Positions 1 through 8,404 of a DNA stretch of 61,389 nucleotides are shown here, one piece after another (within the stretch, counting starts at the first letter, position 1; each line of letters starts with the position of its first letter). A model generated the notes under the pieces. It made no database searches. It saw only the letters and a program-made list of their open reading frames with translations, and had not been told where the DNA came from. Origin of the DNA: Azospirillum endophyticum (GTDB lineage: Bacteria > Pseudomonadota > Alphaproteobacteria > Azospirillales > Azospirillaceae); NCBI RefSeq assembly GCF_016595245.1, contig NZ_JAENHM010000007.1, forward strand, positions 179,831 through 241,219, written 5' to 3'. A program made the position numbers and the translations under genes.

Positions 1-100
1 TCGCATACCGTTGACTTGACTTCGTTACCCTGACCCTCCCTGACGCCGAGTTGGATCGGGCGGCGTAGGGTCTACGATCCTCCACCCGATCGAGGACCCG

Positions 101-1291
101 TCACCGCACCAGCTCCCTGATAGCCCCGTCCAGCCCCTCCAGCGTCAGCGGGAACATCCGCCCGTTCATCAGGCGCTGGAGCAGGCGGGTGCTTTCCGAG
201 TAGTCCCAATGCTGCGGCGGGGTCGGGTTCAGCCACACCGCCTTGGCGTAGACCGACAGCAGGCGCTGCATCCACACTTGGCCTGCCTCCTCGTTCCAGT
301 GCTCGACGCTGCCGCCGGGATAGACGATCTCGTAGGGGCTCATGGCGGCGTCGCCGACGAAGACCAGCTTGTAGTCGGCGGGATAGGTGTGCAGCACGTC
401 CCAGGTCGACAGCCGCTCGGTGTGGCGGCGGGCGTTGTCGCGCCAGACTCCCTCATAGACGCAGTTGTGGAAGTAGAAATGCTCCAGGTGCTTGAATTCG
501 CTGCGCGCGGCGGAGAACAGTTCCTCCACGAGGCGGATGTGGTCGTCCATCGAGCCGCCGATGTCGAGGAACAGCAGCACCTTCACCGTGTTGTGCCGCT
601 CCGGCACCATCTTCAGGTCGAGCCAGCCGGCATTGGCGGCGGTGGCGCGGATGGTGCCGGGGAGATCCAGTTCGCTGGCCGCCCCACTGCGGGCGAACTT
701 GCGCAGGCGGCGCAGCGCCACCTTGATGTTGCGGGTGCCGATCTCCACCCGGTCGTCCAGATTCCTGAACTCGCGGCGGTCCCACACCTTGACGGCGCGG
801 CGGTGGCGGCTCTCGTGCTGGCCGATGCGGACGCCCTCCGGGTTGTAGCCGTAGGCGCCGAAGGGCGAAGTGCCGGCGGTGCCGATCCATTTGGAGCCGC
901 CCTGGTGCCGGCCCTTCTGCTCGGCCAGACGCTGGGCCAGCGTCTCCATCAGCTTGTCCCAGCCGCCGAGCGCCTGGACCTGCGCCTTCTCCTCGTCGGT
1001 CAGGAAGCGCTCGGCCAGCTTGCGCAGCCACTCCTCCGGCAGGTCGGTGACGGCGACCTCCTCGCCGGCCGGAGCATCGGCGGTCAGGCCCTTGAAGGTG
1101 GCGCCGAAGACGCGGTCGAAGCGGTCGAGGTTGCGTTCATCCTTAACCAAGCATGCACGACTGAGATAATAGAAGTCCTCGACGCGGAAGGACGCGGTGC
1201 CCCGCTTCATGGCCTCCATGAGCGTCAGGTACTCCGTCAGCGAGACGGGGACGCCGGCCTTGCGCAGATCGAAGAAGAAAGTCGTGAACAT
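101..1291 (-). CDS. VWA domain-containing CoxE-like protein
   Basis: A 396-residue protein. The start at 1291 (MFTTFFFDLRK) is preferred over an upstream in-frame extension because similar proteins begin with this hydrophobic-aromatic stretch. The C-terminal half is a von Willebrand A-like domain with a metal-site-like segment DIGGSM at residues 243-248, in place of the classical DxSxS. The N-terminal half is charged and helical and resembles the CoxE-like/COG3825 family. Members of that family often sit beside MoxR-type AAA ATPases and are thought to act as metal-dependent assembly or chaperone factors. The window ends just downstream, so a partner ATPase cannot be seen. The specific role is unknown; the family call is firm. 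Confidence 0.85.
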   Translation of the reverse strand: MFTTFFFDLRKAGVPVSLTEYLTLMEAMKRGTASFRVEDFYYLSRACLVKDERNLDRFDRVFGATFKGLTADAPAGEEVAVTDLPEEWLRKLAERFLTDEEKAQVQALGGWDKLMETLAQRLAEQKGRHQGGSKWIGTAGTSPFGAYGYNPEGVRIGQHESRHRRAVKVWDRREFRNLDDRVEIGTRNIKVALRRLRKFARSGAASELDLPGTIRATAANAGWLDLKMVPERHNTVKVLLFLDIGGSMDDHIRLVEELFSAARSEFKHLEHFYFHNCVYEGVWRDNARRHTERLSTWDVLHTYPADYKLVFVGDAAMSPYEIVYPGGSVEHWNEEAGQVWMQRLLSVYAKAVWLNPTPPQHWDYSESTRLLQRLMNGRMFPLTLEGLDGAIRELVR

Positions 1292-1353
1292 GGGCGCGGT
1301 CCTTCGCACGGGGTCCCCGGGGCGGAGAATAATGCCCCAGCCGAGAGAACACC

Positions 1354-1962
1354 ATGAGCGAGCCGAACGTCTCCCTGCCAAACGCTTCCGTGCCGAACGC
1401 CTCCTTGCCGAATGCTCCCCTGCTCGACTTCGCGCGGGCGCTGGATTTCGCCGCGCACAAGCACATCGACCAGCGCCGCAAGGGCGTGCGTGCCGAACCC
1501 TACGTCAACCACCTGTCGGAAGTGGCCCTGCTGGTGGCCCAGGCGACGGAAGGCCGGGATCCGGTCGTGGTGATCGCCGCCCTGCTGCACGACACGCTGG
1601 AGGACACCGACGCCAGCTATGAGGAGATCGAGCAGCTGTTCGGCACCGAGGTGGTGCGGGTCGTCGCCGAGACCACCGACGACAAGCGCATGTCGAAGAC
1701 CGAGCGCAAGCAGCACCAGATCGACGCCGCCCCCAAAGCCTCGACGCGGGCGAAGCTGGTGAAGCTGGCCGACAAGGTGTCGAACCTGCGCTCCATGGCG
1801 CACAGCCCGCCCGCCGACTGGCCGCTGTCGCGCAAGGTCGAGTATTTCGAATGGGCCCATGCGGTGGTCGCCGGCCTGCGCGGGATCGACGCCCGGCTGG
1901 AGGCGCTGTTCGACCGCGCCTATCACGACGGCCTGGCGGAGCTGCGCGGGCAGTCGGTGTGA
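1354..1962 (+). CDS. HD-domain hydrolase, MESH1/SpoT-hydrolase-like
   Basis: A 202-residue single-domain HD protein. The predicted metal ligands H53, H79-D80 and D140, plus E83-D84 and N144, reproduce the spacing of human MESH1 (H35, H61-D62, E65-D66, D122, N126). This supports a (p)ppGpp 3'-pyrophosphohydrolase or NADPH phosphatase-like small alarmone hydrolase without a synthetase domain. Residues 4-22 form a low-complexity repeat of PNAS/PNVS-like units, encoded by an approximately 15-bp tandem repeat right after the start codon and absent from the catalytic fold. The gene diverges from the VWA gene across about 60 bp. The substrate is inferred from family knowledge only. Confidence 0.85.
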   Translation: MSEPNVSLPNASVPNASLPNAPLLDFARALDFAAHKHIDQRRKGVRAEPYVNHLSEVALLVAQATEGRDPVVVIAALLHDTLEDTDASYEEIEQLFGTEVVRVVAETTDDKRMSKTERKQHQIDAAPKASTRAKLVKLADKVSNLRSMAHSPPADWPLSRKVEYFEWAHAVVAGLRGIDARLEALFDRAYHDGLAELRGQSV

Positions 1963-2010
1963 GGGGGGAGAGCGGTCGCCCGACCGCAGAACCGCGTCGC
2001 CGCGGGCAAC

Positions 2011-2144
2011 GATTCACACGGATTACACGGATTTTGACACGGATTACACGGATTGGGTCTCGCCCTGGCACGGGATGCCTGGATACCGGGCGCGATGAAA
2101 CTGGCAGTTCCGTGAAATCCGTTTTGAATCCGTGAAATCCGTGT
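2011..2144. repeat. CACGGATT-type intergenic inverted repeat cluster
   Basis: This lies in the 342-bp gap between the HD gene and ccoG. The left arm (2011-2054) carries four copies of ACACGGATT or close variants. The right arm (2109-2144) carries the complementary AATCCGTG/AAATCCGT units. The arms can pair into a long imperfect hairpin with about 55 bp between them. No protein-coding potential is seen. It may be a REP/BIME-like element or a transcriptional attenuator; the repeat structure is read directly, the role is unknown. Confidence 0.75.
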
Positions 2145-2209
2145 CGATCTTGCCGGCATCGCCGATGCGTCGGGTTCAAGCGGGCGCTCGCCAGATTAAG
2201 CGGGCCGGA

Positions 2210-2223
2210 TTGACATCGCGCAA
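2210..2223 (+). promoter_or_regulatory. weak FNR/FixK-like half-conserved site upstream of ccoG
   Basis: TTGACATCGCGCAA lies about 80 bp upstream of the ccoG start. The left half matches the anaerobox consensus TTGAY-N4-RTCAA perfectly; the right half (CGCAA) matches at only three of five positions. ccoG genes are commonly under FixK/FNR control, which is the main reason to mention it. This is a weak suggestion only. Confidence 0.25.
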
Positions 2224-2304
2224 TGCGGTTTCATCACGGAAGTCTTATGGAGAAGGGACGACACGAGACCTCACCCGTGGCGCTGACGGCCGAGGAAAGA
2301 TGCC

Positions 2305-3822
2305 ATGTCCCTTCCGCAACGAGACACCACCCTCCCCCGCCGCCCCGCCCCGGCCGGCAAGACCAGCCCTCCGGCGCAGGGCGGCCAGCATGAAGAGCCG
2401 GGACGCCACTGGTTCATCGACCGGCCGAAGGTCTATGCCGCCGACGTGAAGGGCCGCTTCCGCCAGTTGAAGTGGGCGGCGCTGGTCGTCCTGCTGGCGA
2501 TCTACTACGTCACGCCGTGGATCCGCTGGGAACGCGGGCCGGGGATTCCGGACCAGGCGGTGCTGATCGACATGGTTGGGCGCCGTGCCTATTTCCTGTG
2601 GATCGAGATCTGGCCGCAGGAGGTCTATTACCTGACCGGCCTGCTGATCCTGGGCGCTTTCGGCATCTTCTTCGCCACCACGCTGGCCGGGCGCATCTGG
2701 TGCGGCTATGCCTGCCCGCAGACGGTGTGGACCGACCTGTTCATGTGGGTGGAGCGCAGGATCGAAGGGCCGCGCACCACCCGCATCCGGCTGGACAAGG
2801 CGCCGACGAGCGGGGCGAAGCTGGCGCGCAAGGCCGCCAAGCATGCGGCCTGGCTGGCGATCTCGCTGCTGACCGGCGGGGCCTGGGTGTTCTACTTCAA
2901 CGACGCGCCGACGCTGATGAACGATCTGCTGCATGGGGAGATCACCAGCGGCGTCGCCACCTTCATCGCGCTGTTCAGCTTCACCACCTACTTCTTCGCC
3001 GGCTGGGCGCGCGAGCAGATCTGCATCTATGTCTGCCCGTGGCGCAGCTTCCAGTCGGCGATGGTGGACGAGGACACCTTCCTGGTCACCTATGAGGACT
3101 GGCGCGGCGAGGGCCGCGCCCCGCTGCGCAAGTCGCAGGGCTGGGACGAACGGCAGGCGGCGGGCTTGGGCGACTGCATCGACTGCAAGCAATGCGTCCA
3201 TGTCTGCCCCACCGGCACCGACATCCGCGAAGGCCAGCAGATCTCCTGCATCGGCTGCGGCCTGTGCGTCGATGCCTGCAACGACGTGATGCGGCAGATC
3301 GGCCGGCCGCTCGATCTCGTCCGCTTCGACACCCAGTCGAACCAGATCGCCAAGATCGACGGCAAGCCGGAGCGGGTGAAGCTGGTCCGCCCGCGCACGG
3401 TGATCTATTCCCTGATCATGCTGGTGGTGCTCTGCGCCATGGGCATCGCGCTGATGCTGCGGCCGACGCTGGACGTCAGCGTGTTGCGCGACCGGGCACC
3501 GCTGTTCGTCAGCCTGTCGGACGGGTCGGTGCAGAACGCCTACACCATCAAGCTGCTGAACAAGACGCATGCCGGCCGCAGCTATGCCGTCAGCATCGAC
3601 GGCTTGCGCGACGCGCACCTGTCGGTGGCGGGGGATGAGGCGGCCGGCAGCGGCGGCAGCCTGACGCTGACGGCGGACGCGGACTCGGTGGCGACCTACC
3701 GCGTGTTCGTGAAGGTGCCGGCGGCGGCGGTGAAGACGGGTTCGACCGACGTGGCGGTGGTCGCCAAGGATCAGGCCAGCGGCGAGGTCGGCAGGCACGC
3801 CAGCGTGTTCATGGCGCCTTGA
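2305..3822 (+). CDS. ccoG: cytochrome c oxidase accessory protein CcoG (FixG/RdxA)
   Basis: A 505-residue membrane-bound ferredoxin-like protein. CcoG is a copper-reducing factor for assembly of cbb3-type cytochrome oxidase. Predicted membrane segments lie near residues 57-74, 108-126, 183-199, 219-233 and 367-385. The two iron-sulfur cluster motifs are complete: C291-x2-C294-x2-C297-x3-C301-P and C315-x2-C318-x2-C321-x3-C325. Additional conserved cysteine motifs appear at WCGYACPQ and YVCPWRSFQ. The C-terminal periplasmic Ig-like domain (residues 390-505) matches the family. Unusually for this family, no ccoNOQP or ccoHIS genes are adjacent; the operon partners must be elsewhere. Confidence 0.95.
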   Translation: MSLPQRDTTLPRRPAPAGKTSPPAQGGQHEEPGRHWFIDRPKVYAADVKGRFRQLKWAALVVLLAIYYVTPWIRWERGPGIPDQAVLIDMVGRRAYFLWIEIWPQEVYYLTGLLILGAFGIFFATTLAGRIWCGYACPQTVWTDLFMWVERRIEGPRTTRIRLDKAPTSGAKLARKAAKHAAWLAISLLTGGAWVFYFNDAPTLMNDLLHGEITSGVATFIALFSFTTYFFAGWAREQICIYVCPWRSFQSAMVDEDTFLVTYEDWRGEGRAPLRKSQGWDERQAAGLGDCIDCKQCVHVCPTGTDIREGQQISCIGCGLCVDACNDVMRQIGRPLDLVRFDTQSNQIAKIDGKPERVKLVRPRTVIYSLIMLVVLCAMGIALMLRPTLDVSVLRDRAPLFVSLSDGSVQNAYTIKLLNKTHAGRSYAVSIDGLRDAHLSVAGDEAAGSGGSLTLTADADSVATYRVFVKVPAAAVKTGSTDVAVVAKDQASGEVGRHASVFMAP

Positions 3823-3864
3823 GGGCATCCTGCCCTCTCCCGCCTGTACTTCGTTCGGGCGGGA
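3821..3864 (+). terminator. paired stem-loops after ccoG
   Basis: Immediately at the ccoG stop, GAGGGCA (3821-3827) pairs with TGCCCTC (3831-3837). A second stem, CCCGCC with GGCGGG, follows. There is no clear U-tract, so termination is only a suggestion. Confidence 0.35.
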
Positions 3865-4024
3865 CCGGGAGATCGCAGCGCCCGGAAAACCCGGACGGCC
3901 CGTCGCCAGAATCGGAATGCATGAATATCTCTCATGCATCGAGGATCGATAAATCGTTTGTCGGCAACCGGCTGGATGCGGAGGTTTGGCCCAAGGCTTC
4001 AGCATCGACAACGGAGGATTTGCC

Positions 4025-4477
4025 TTGGCAAAAGAGATCGAACGCTACGCGCTGCATGAGTCCTCTCCCTACCGGACCCAATTCTTGGAATCGGTGCGGG
4101 TGCCGGTCGACGGAACCGAGTTCCTGATGCTCAGCGGCCTGACGCCGCCGGTCGTCGACCGCTCCGTGCCCGACGACCGGGTCGAGGCCTATGGCGACAC
4201 GGAGACGCAGACCCGCAACATCCTTGAGGCGCTGAAAGCCACGCTGGAACGGCGCGGCTATGGCCTGAACGACGTGGTCAAGATCCAGGCCTTCCTGGTC
4301 GGCGACGCGCGGATGGACGGACGGGCCGATTTCCAGGGCTTTTCCCGCGCCTACGCGGAGGCCTTCGGTACCACCGAAACCCCGAACATTCCGGTGCGCA
4401 CCCGCGTGCAGGTGGCCGGCTTGGTGGAACCGGGCTGGCTGGTGGAAATCGAGGCGATGGCCGCCAAGGCGGGGTGA
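4025..4477 (+). CDS. RidA family protein
   Basis: A 150-residue RidA/YjgF-like protein, starting at a TTG codon preceded at 6 bp by GGAGGA (4013-4018). A TTG at 3986 is in frame but its ribosome site is too close. Conserved features are the central helix-forming ETQTRNILEALKATLERRGY and the C-terminal segment NIPVRTRVQVAGL containing the expected Arg, followed by VEIEAMAA. RidA-type proteins hydrolyse reactive enamine/imine intermediates from amino-acid enzymes. The gene converges on the amidase end of the catabolic operon with 15 bp between stops, so it may act on imines produced by that pathway. That link is inference. Confidence 0.85.
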   Translation: MAKEIERYALHESSPYRTQFLESVRVPVDGTEFLMLSGLTPPVVDRSVPDDRVEAYGDTETQTRNILEALKATLERRGYGLNDVVKIQAFLVGDARMDGRADFQGFSRAYAEAFGTTETPNIPVRTRVQVAGLVEPGWLVEIEAMAAKAG

Positions 4478-4492
4478 CCGCCGTCGCGACCG

Positions 4493-5824
4493 TCAGGCGG
4501 ACCCGGCCGGCAGTCCGCCGAACCGTTCGGCGATGGATAGAACCAGATCGTCCGCGCCGGGTCGCCCGACGATCTGGACCCCCACAGGGATCCCGTTGCG
4601 GTCGTACCCGGCCGGCAGCGCCAGCGCCGGCAGGCCAAGCAGGCTGAAGGGACGGTTGAAGCGCAGGAAGGCCAGGGTGGTGGCGCCGGCGGTGGACACG
4701 TCGTCGTCATCGACACCATCCAGGCGCGGAGCCGGCACCCCGATCAACGGACAGAGCAGGATGTCCGCCGCCGCGAAAGCGCCCCCGATCACCGCCTCCC
4801 GGTGGACCTCGCGGTTGCGCAGCGCCTGGTCGTAGGCGTCGCCCCCCACCTCGGCCGCCGCGGCCAGACGCCGCCGCACCGCCGCCGGGTACCGATCCGG
4901 CCGCTCGGCCAGCGCCTTGCGGTGCAGGGCCGACGCCTCGAACGCCGTGATGGTCCCGGCGCAGGCGTTCAGCGCGTCGAGCGACGGCAGGGCGACCTCG
5001 GTCGCCACCGCCCCGCCCGCAGTCATCCGGCGCAGGACGGAGTGGAGGATCGTGGCGATCTCCGGATCCACCGCGGTCCGGATCCAGTCCGCCGGCAAAC
5101 CGACACGCAGGGGCCCGACACGCAGGGGCCCGATACGCGGAGGACCGGCCCCCGGATCCTGTTGCTCCCTGGACACCGGATCGCGCACCACGGCGAACAC
5201 CGCGCGCAGCAGGGCGGGATCGCGGGCGATGAGGCCGATGACGTCCTGCGACGGCGACAGCGGCGCGATGCCGGGGTCGCTGATGACCCCGGCGGTCGGC
5301 TTGAAGCCGAGAACGCCGCAGAGGGCGGCCGGGATGCGCACCGACCCGCCGGTGTCGGTGCCGAGCGCGAAGGGCAGGATGCCGGCCGCGACCGCCGCCG
5401 CCGACCCGCTCGACGACCCGCCGACGGCGAACCGCGAATCCACCGGATTCAGCACCCGCCCGAAATAGGGATTGAGCCCGGTGGCGGCATAGCAATGCGG
5501 ATCGAGGTTCAGCGCCCCGACGGCGATGGCGCCGGCCGCCGCCAGACGGTCGAGCGTCACGCTGGTCCGCTCCCCATCCCAGCGGTAGCCATGCCCGACC
5601 CCCACCGTCGGCCGCCGCTCGGCGGTGACGAAAACGTCCTTGTGGGCGAAGGGCAGGCCCCAGGGCGCCGGTCGCGGATCATCCGCCGAGGCCGCCGACA
5701 GCGACCGCGCCCGCTCCTCCGCTTCGGGGAACAGCTCGATGAAGGCGTTGAGCCGGCTGGCGCGCGCCGCGGCCAGGGCGGCCGCGACGGCCTGGACGGG
5801 GTCGCGGGGAGACTCGGCGGTCAT
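4493..5824 (-). CDS. amidase signature family enzyme
   Basis: A 443-residue amidase and the last gene of the minus-strand catabolic operon. The Ser-cisSer-Lys triad is visible as K62 (FAHKDVF), S137 (GGSSSGS) and S161 (TDTGGSVR), with the 24-residue serine spacing expected for the family. The enzyme should hydrolyse an amide, releasing ammonia or an amine plus a carboxylate. An in-frame tandem repeat around 5095-5150 encodes IGPLRVGPLRVG, just after the catalytic core. It looks like recent slippage in a surface loop. The family assignment is strong; the substrate is unknown. Confidence 0.9.
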   Translation of the reverse strand: MTAESPRDPVQAVAAALAAARASRLNAFIELFPEAEERARSLSAASADDPRPAPWGLPFAHKDVFVTAERRPTVGVGHGYRWDGERTSVTLDRLAAAGAIAVGALNLDPHCYAATGLNPYFGRVLNPVDSRFAVGGSSSGSAAAVAAGILPFALGTDTGGSVRIPAALCGVLGFKPTAGVISDPGIAPLSPSQDVIGLIARDPALLRAVFAVVRDPVSREQQDPGAGPPRIGPLRVGPLRVGLPADWIRTAVDPEIATILHSVLRRMTAGGAVATEVALPSLDALNACAGTITAFEASALHRKALAERPDRYPAAVRRRLAAAAEVGGDAYDQALRNREVHREAVIGGAFAAADILLCPLIGVPAPRLDGVDDDDVSTAGATTLAFLRFNRPFSLLGLPALALPAGYDRNGIPVGVQIVGRPGADDLVLSIAERFGGLPAGSA

Positions 5825-5926
5825 GCGGAGACCCTTTCAACAATGGTGTCGCGGCGCGGGAGGATGGCGGCGATCCCGGAACGGCCCCGTCTCCGGCAGG
5901 CGGAAGCGGGACCGCCCGCCGGGGCG

Positions 5927-6625
5927 TCAGACGTGGCCGTAACGCTCCAGCGCCTGCGCCAGGGTCAGGCCGTTCGACAGCTCCTCGCGGATGCGGATCT
6001 CGGTGGCCGTCAGCGCCTCCGATTCCGCCAGCACCTGCGGAACGATGGCCGCCGGGATGGCGAGCGCGCCGTCCTCGTCGGCCAGGATGAAGTCGCCCGG
6101 CTCGATCCGCACCCGCTCCACCGTGGCCCCGCGCAGGAAGACCGGGACCTGCCAGGCGTTGACCTTCCAGCGGCCGATCGACTGCACCGGCGTGCGGTAG
6201 CGGGCGTAGACCGGGAAGCCGTGATGGCCGAGCCAGCGCACGTCGCGGATGCCGCCGTCGACCAGCGCGCCGGTGCTGCCGCGCTCCTTCATGCCGATGG
6301 CGATCAGCTCGCCGAAATAGCAGATGCCGTCGCCGTCGCCGCTCCATACCGACACCTCGCCGGGCGACAGCCCCTGGCACGCCGCCATCTTGTCGGCGTC
6401 GCCGCCCAGCGGATAGGGCGTCATCTGGCCGCGGATGGTGTAGGCCCAGCCGGCCAGCCGCCCGGCGGTGGCGGGATAGGGCATGAATTCCGCCGCCAGC
6501 CCCTGGTCGGGCCAGCCCATCACGTCGAGCACGTCGGCGACGTTGGAGGTGTCGACGGCCAGGAAGCGGGTGCGGATGTCCTCGCGCTCTGCGGCGGAGA
6601 GGACGGTGTCGGTGCTGCTGCTCAT
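5927..6625 (-). CDS. RraA family protein (HMG/CHA aldolase-like)
   Basis: A 232-residue RraA-like protein. The signature GALVDGGIRDV (D123, R127, D128) and the preceding FGELIAIG loop match the divalent-metal-dependent 4-hydroxy-4-methyl-2-oxoglutarate / 4-carboxy-4-hydroxy-2-oxoadipate aldolases and related oxaloacetate decarboxylases. Because it sits inside a transporter-plus-catabolic-enzyme operon, a lyase role on a 2-oxo acid is likelier than RNase E regulation. There is an unusually long N-terminal region before the core. It is separated by 20 bp from the SDR gene upstream. Confidence 0.85.
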   Translation of the reverse strand: MSSSTDTVLSAAEREDIRTRFLAVDTSNVADVLDVMGWPDQGLAAEFMPYPATAGRLAGWAYTIRGQMTPYPLGGDADKMAACQGLSPGEVSVWSGDGDGICYFGELIAIGMKERGSTGALVDGGIRDVRWLGHHGFPVYARYRTPVQSIGRWKVNAWQVPVFLRGATVERVRIEPGDFILADEDGALAIPAAIVPQVLAESEALTATEIRIREELSNGLTLAQALERYGHV

Positions 6626-6645
6626 ACTGGGGATCCTTCGGACTT

Positions 6646-7446
6646 TCAGATGCTGGGGATGTAGCCGCCGTCCACCCGCAGGGTGGAGCCGGTGACGTAG
6701 GCGGCGCGCTCGCTGGCCAGGAAGGCGACGGCGTCGGCGTATTCGCGGGGCTCGCCGTAGCGGGCCATCGGGATGGCGGCGGTGCTCTCGGCGACGATTT
6801 CGGCGACCGGCCGGTTCTCGCGAGCCGCCTTGCTCTCGTCGAGGAAGCGGATGCGGTCGGTGGCGATGCGGCCGGGCAGGACGACGTTGACGGTCACGCC
6901 GTCGGCCGCCACCTCGCGGGCCAGCGACTTGGACCAGCCGACCAGCGACAGGCGCAGCGCGTTGGACAAAGCGAGGTTGGGGATCGGCGCCACGACGCCC
7001 GACGAGGCGCTGGTGACGATCCGGCCCCAGCGCCGGTTCCGCATGCCGGGCAGCACGCGGTCGGTGATGCGGATGACCGACAGCACCATCGCCTCGAACT
7101 GCGCCGACCAGATCTTCGGATCGACGCCGCTGGCCGGCGACGGCGGCGGGCCGCCGGTGTTGTTGACCAGGATATCGATTGCGCCGAACCGCTCCTCGGC
7201 CAGGGCGACGTTGCGGTCGGTGGCCGCCGCGTCGCCCAGGTCCCAGACGATGGGAAGGCAGGGCGCGGCGGTTTCCGCGCCGGCAATTTCGGTGAGAGCG
7301 GCGCTGGTGGCGGCCAGCGACGGCGCGTCGCGGTCGGCGATGACGAGGTTGGCGCCTTCGCGCGCCAGACCCAGGGCGATGGCGCGGCCGAGCCCGCCCC
7401 CGGCGCCCAGCACCAGCGCGGTGCGGCCGGAAAGTCCGAGATCCAT
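6646..7446 (-). CDS. SDR-fold protein lacking the canonical YxxxK
   Basis: A 266-residue short-chain dehydrogenase-fold protein. The nucleotide-binding segment is LVLGAGGGLGRAIALGL and the ILVNNTGG element is present, with TSASSG as the expected serine region. Where YSASKAA should be, the protein reads LALSNALR, so both the catalytic Tyr and Lys appear to be missing. A subgroup of BKR-like SDR proteins is known to depart from the catalytic tetrad, and this one fits that description. It may use different chemistry or serve as a binding protein. It is co-transcribed with the RraA, aspartate-dehydrogenase-like and deacetylase genes. Confidence 0.85.
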   Translation of the reverse strand: MDLGLSGRTALVLGAGGGLGRAIALGLAREGANLVIADRDAPSLAATSAALTEIAGAETAAPCLPIVWDLGDAAATDRNVALAEERFGAIDILVNNTGGPPPSPASGVDPKIWSAQFEAMVLSVIRITDRVLPGMRNRRWGRIVTSASSGVVAPIPNLALSNALRLSLVGWSKSLAREVAADGVTVNVVLPGRIATDRIRFLDESKAARENRPVAEIVAESTAAIPMARYGEPREYADAVAFLASERAAYVTGSTLRVDGGYIPSI

Positions 7447-7491
7447 GACGAATCCCCCTTCTGTTTTTCGTTTCTTGCTGAAATCAGTCGC

Positions 7492-8349
7492 TCAGGAGCC
7501 GACGCGCAGCGGCGCGCGCAGCTTGCGCAGATAGGCCAGCACCGACAGGGCGGTGATGCGGCCGGTCTTCGGGTTGTCGGTCGGGATGTTCTCGATCGCC
7601 ATGGTGAAGGTCGCCGAGTCCGCCTCGACCTCAATGCGGTGGGTGTTGCGCTCCAGCGCCGGGTCGGCCCAGATCTCCAGCGTCGTGCGGTCGGGGCCGA
7701 TGCCGGCCAGCGACAGCGCCACCGCCACGTTCAGGTTGGCCGGGAAGCCGACCGCCGCCTCGCGCGGGGTGCCGTGGAAGATGCGCAGCGGGCTGATGAT
7801 GTCCTCGATGGCGATGTTGTTCTCGACCAGATAGGGGGCGCCGACCAGACCGCGCACCGGCTTGCGGGTCACCATGCGCACGGCACGGATTTCCCCCTCC
7901 GCCGCCGCCGTCACCGCGTCGAGCCCGAGCAGCGCCCCGGTCGGCACGACGATCTGTCCGCCATGGGCGCGGGCGGTGGCGACCAGCCCGTCATTGGCCA
8001 GCAGGGCGCCGGAGCTGAGTACCACCGCCGTCTTGCCGGCGCGGAGGAACGGCTCGACGATGGCCGGAAGCAGCGCGGCGGGGGCGCATTCGACGACGAG
8101 GTCGGCGAGCGGCTCCAGCTCTGCGATGTCCACCACCGGCACCGGGTGGGTCAGGGCGGACAGGCGGTCCGCCGCCGCCGCCTTGTCGCGGGCCGAAACG
8201 GCGGTCAGGACGCAGCCGTCGAGCCCCTCGTCGAGCGCCTCGACGATCTTCAGCCCGACGGCGCCGAGGCCGGCGACGGCGACCCGCAAGGGGGGCAGAG
8301 CGCGGGCGTGCGCCGGGGTTTGGGACAGCCCAAGGGGCGTCTCAGTCAT
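7492..8349 (-). CDS. aspartate dehydrogenase-like (NadX family) oxidoreductase
   Basis: A 285-residue protein. The N-terminal Rossmann fold shows VAGLGAVG (residues 25-32) and VVECAP. The C-terminal substrate domain carries FPANLNVAVALSLAGIGPD (residues 202-220) and the catalytic-type His237 in NTHRIEVE. These match the L-aspartate dehydrogenase family, which interconverts aspartate and oxaloacetate/iminoaspartate with NAD(P). Within this catabolic operon it may deaminate an aspartate-like intermediate to a 2-oxo acid, which the RraA-type lyase could then cleave. No nadA/nadC genes are nearby, so a role in NAD synthesis is unlikely. Confidence 0.87.
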   Translation of the reverse strand: MTETPLGLSQTPAHARALPPLRVAVAGLGAVGLKIVEALDEGLDGCVLTAVSARDKAAAADRLSALTHPVPVVDIAELEPLADLVVECAPAALLPAIVEPFLRAGKTAVVLSSGALLANDGLVATARAHGGQIVVPTGALLGLDAVTAAAEGEIRAVRMVTRKPVRGLVGAPYLVENNIAIEDIISPLRIFHGTPREAAVGFPANLNVAVALSLAGIGPDRTTLEIWADPALERNTHRIEVEADSATFTMAIENIPTDNPKTGRITALSVLAYLRKLRAPLRVGS

Positions 8350-8404
8350 GATGGAACCTTTCGGATGGGAGCCGGCCCGCGGGGGGGCCGGCGTCAGGAA
8401 TGGA

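Noticed and set aside
2173..2200. GGGTTCAAGC segment resembling a tRNA T-arm
   Set aside because: No acceptor, D or anticodon stems could be placed around it.
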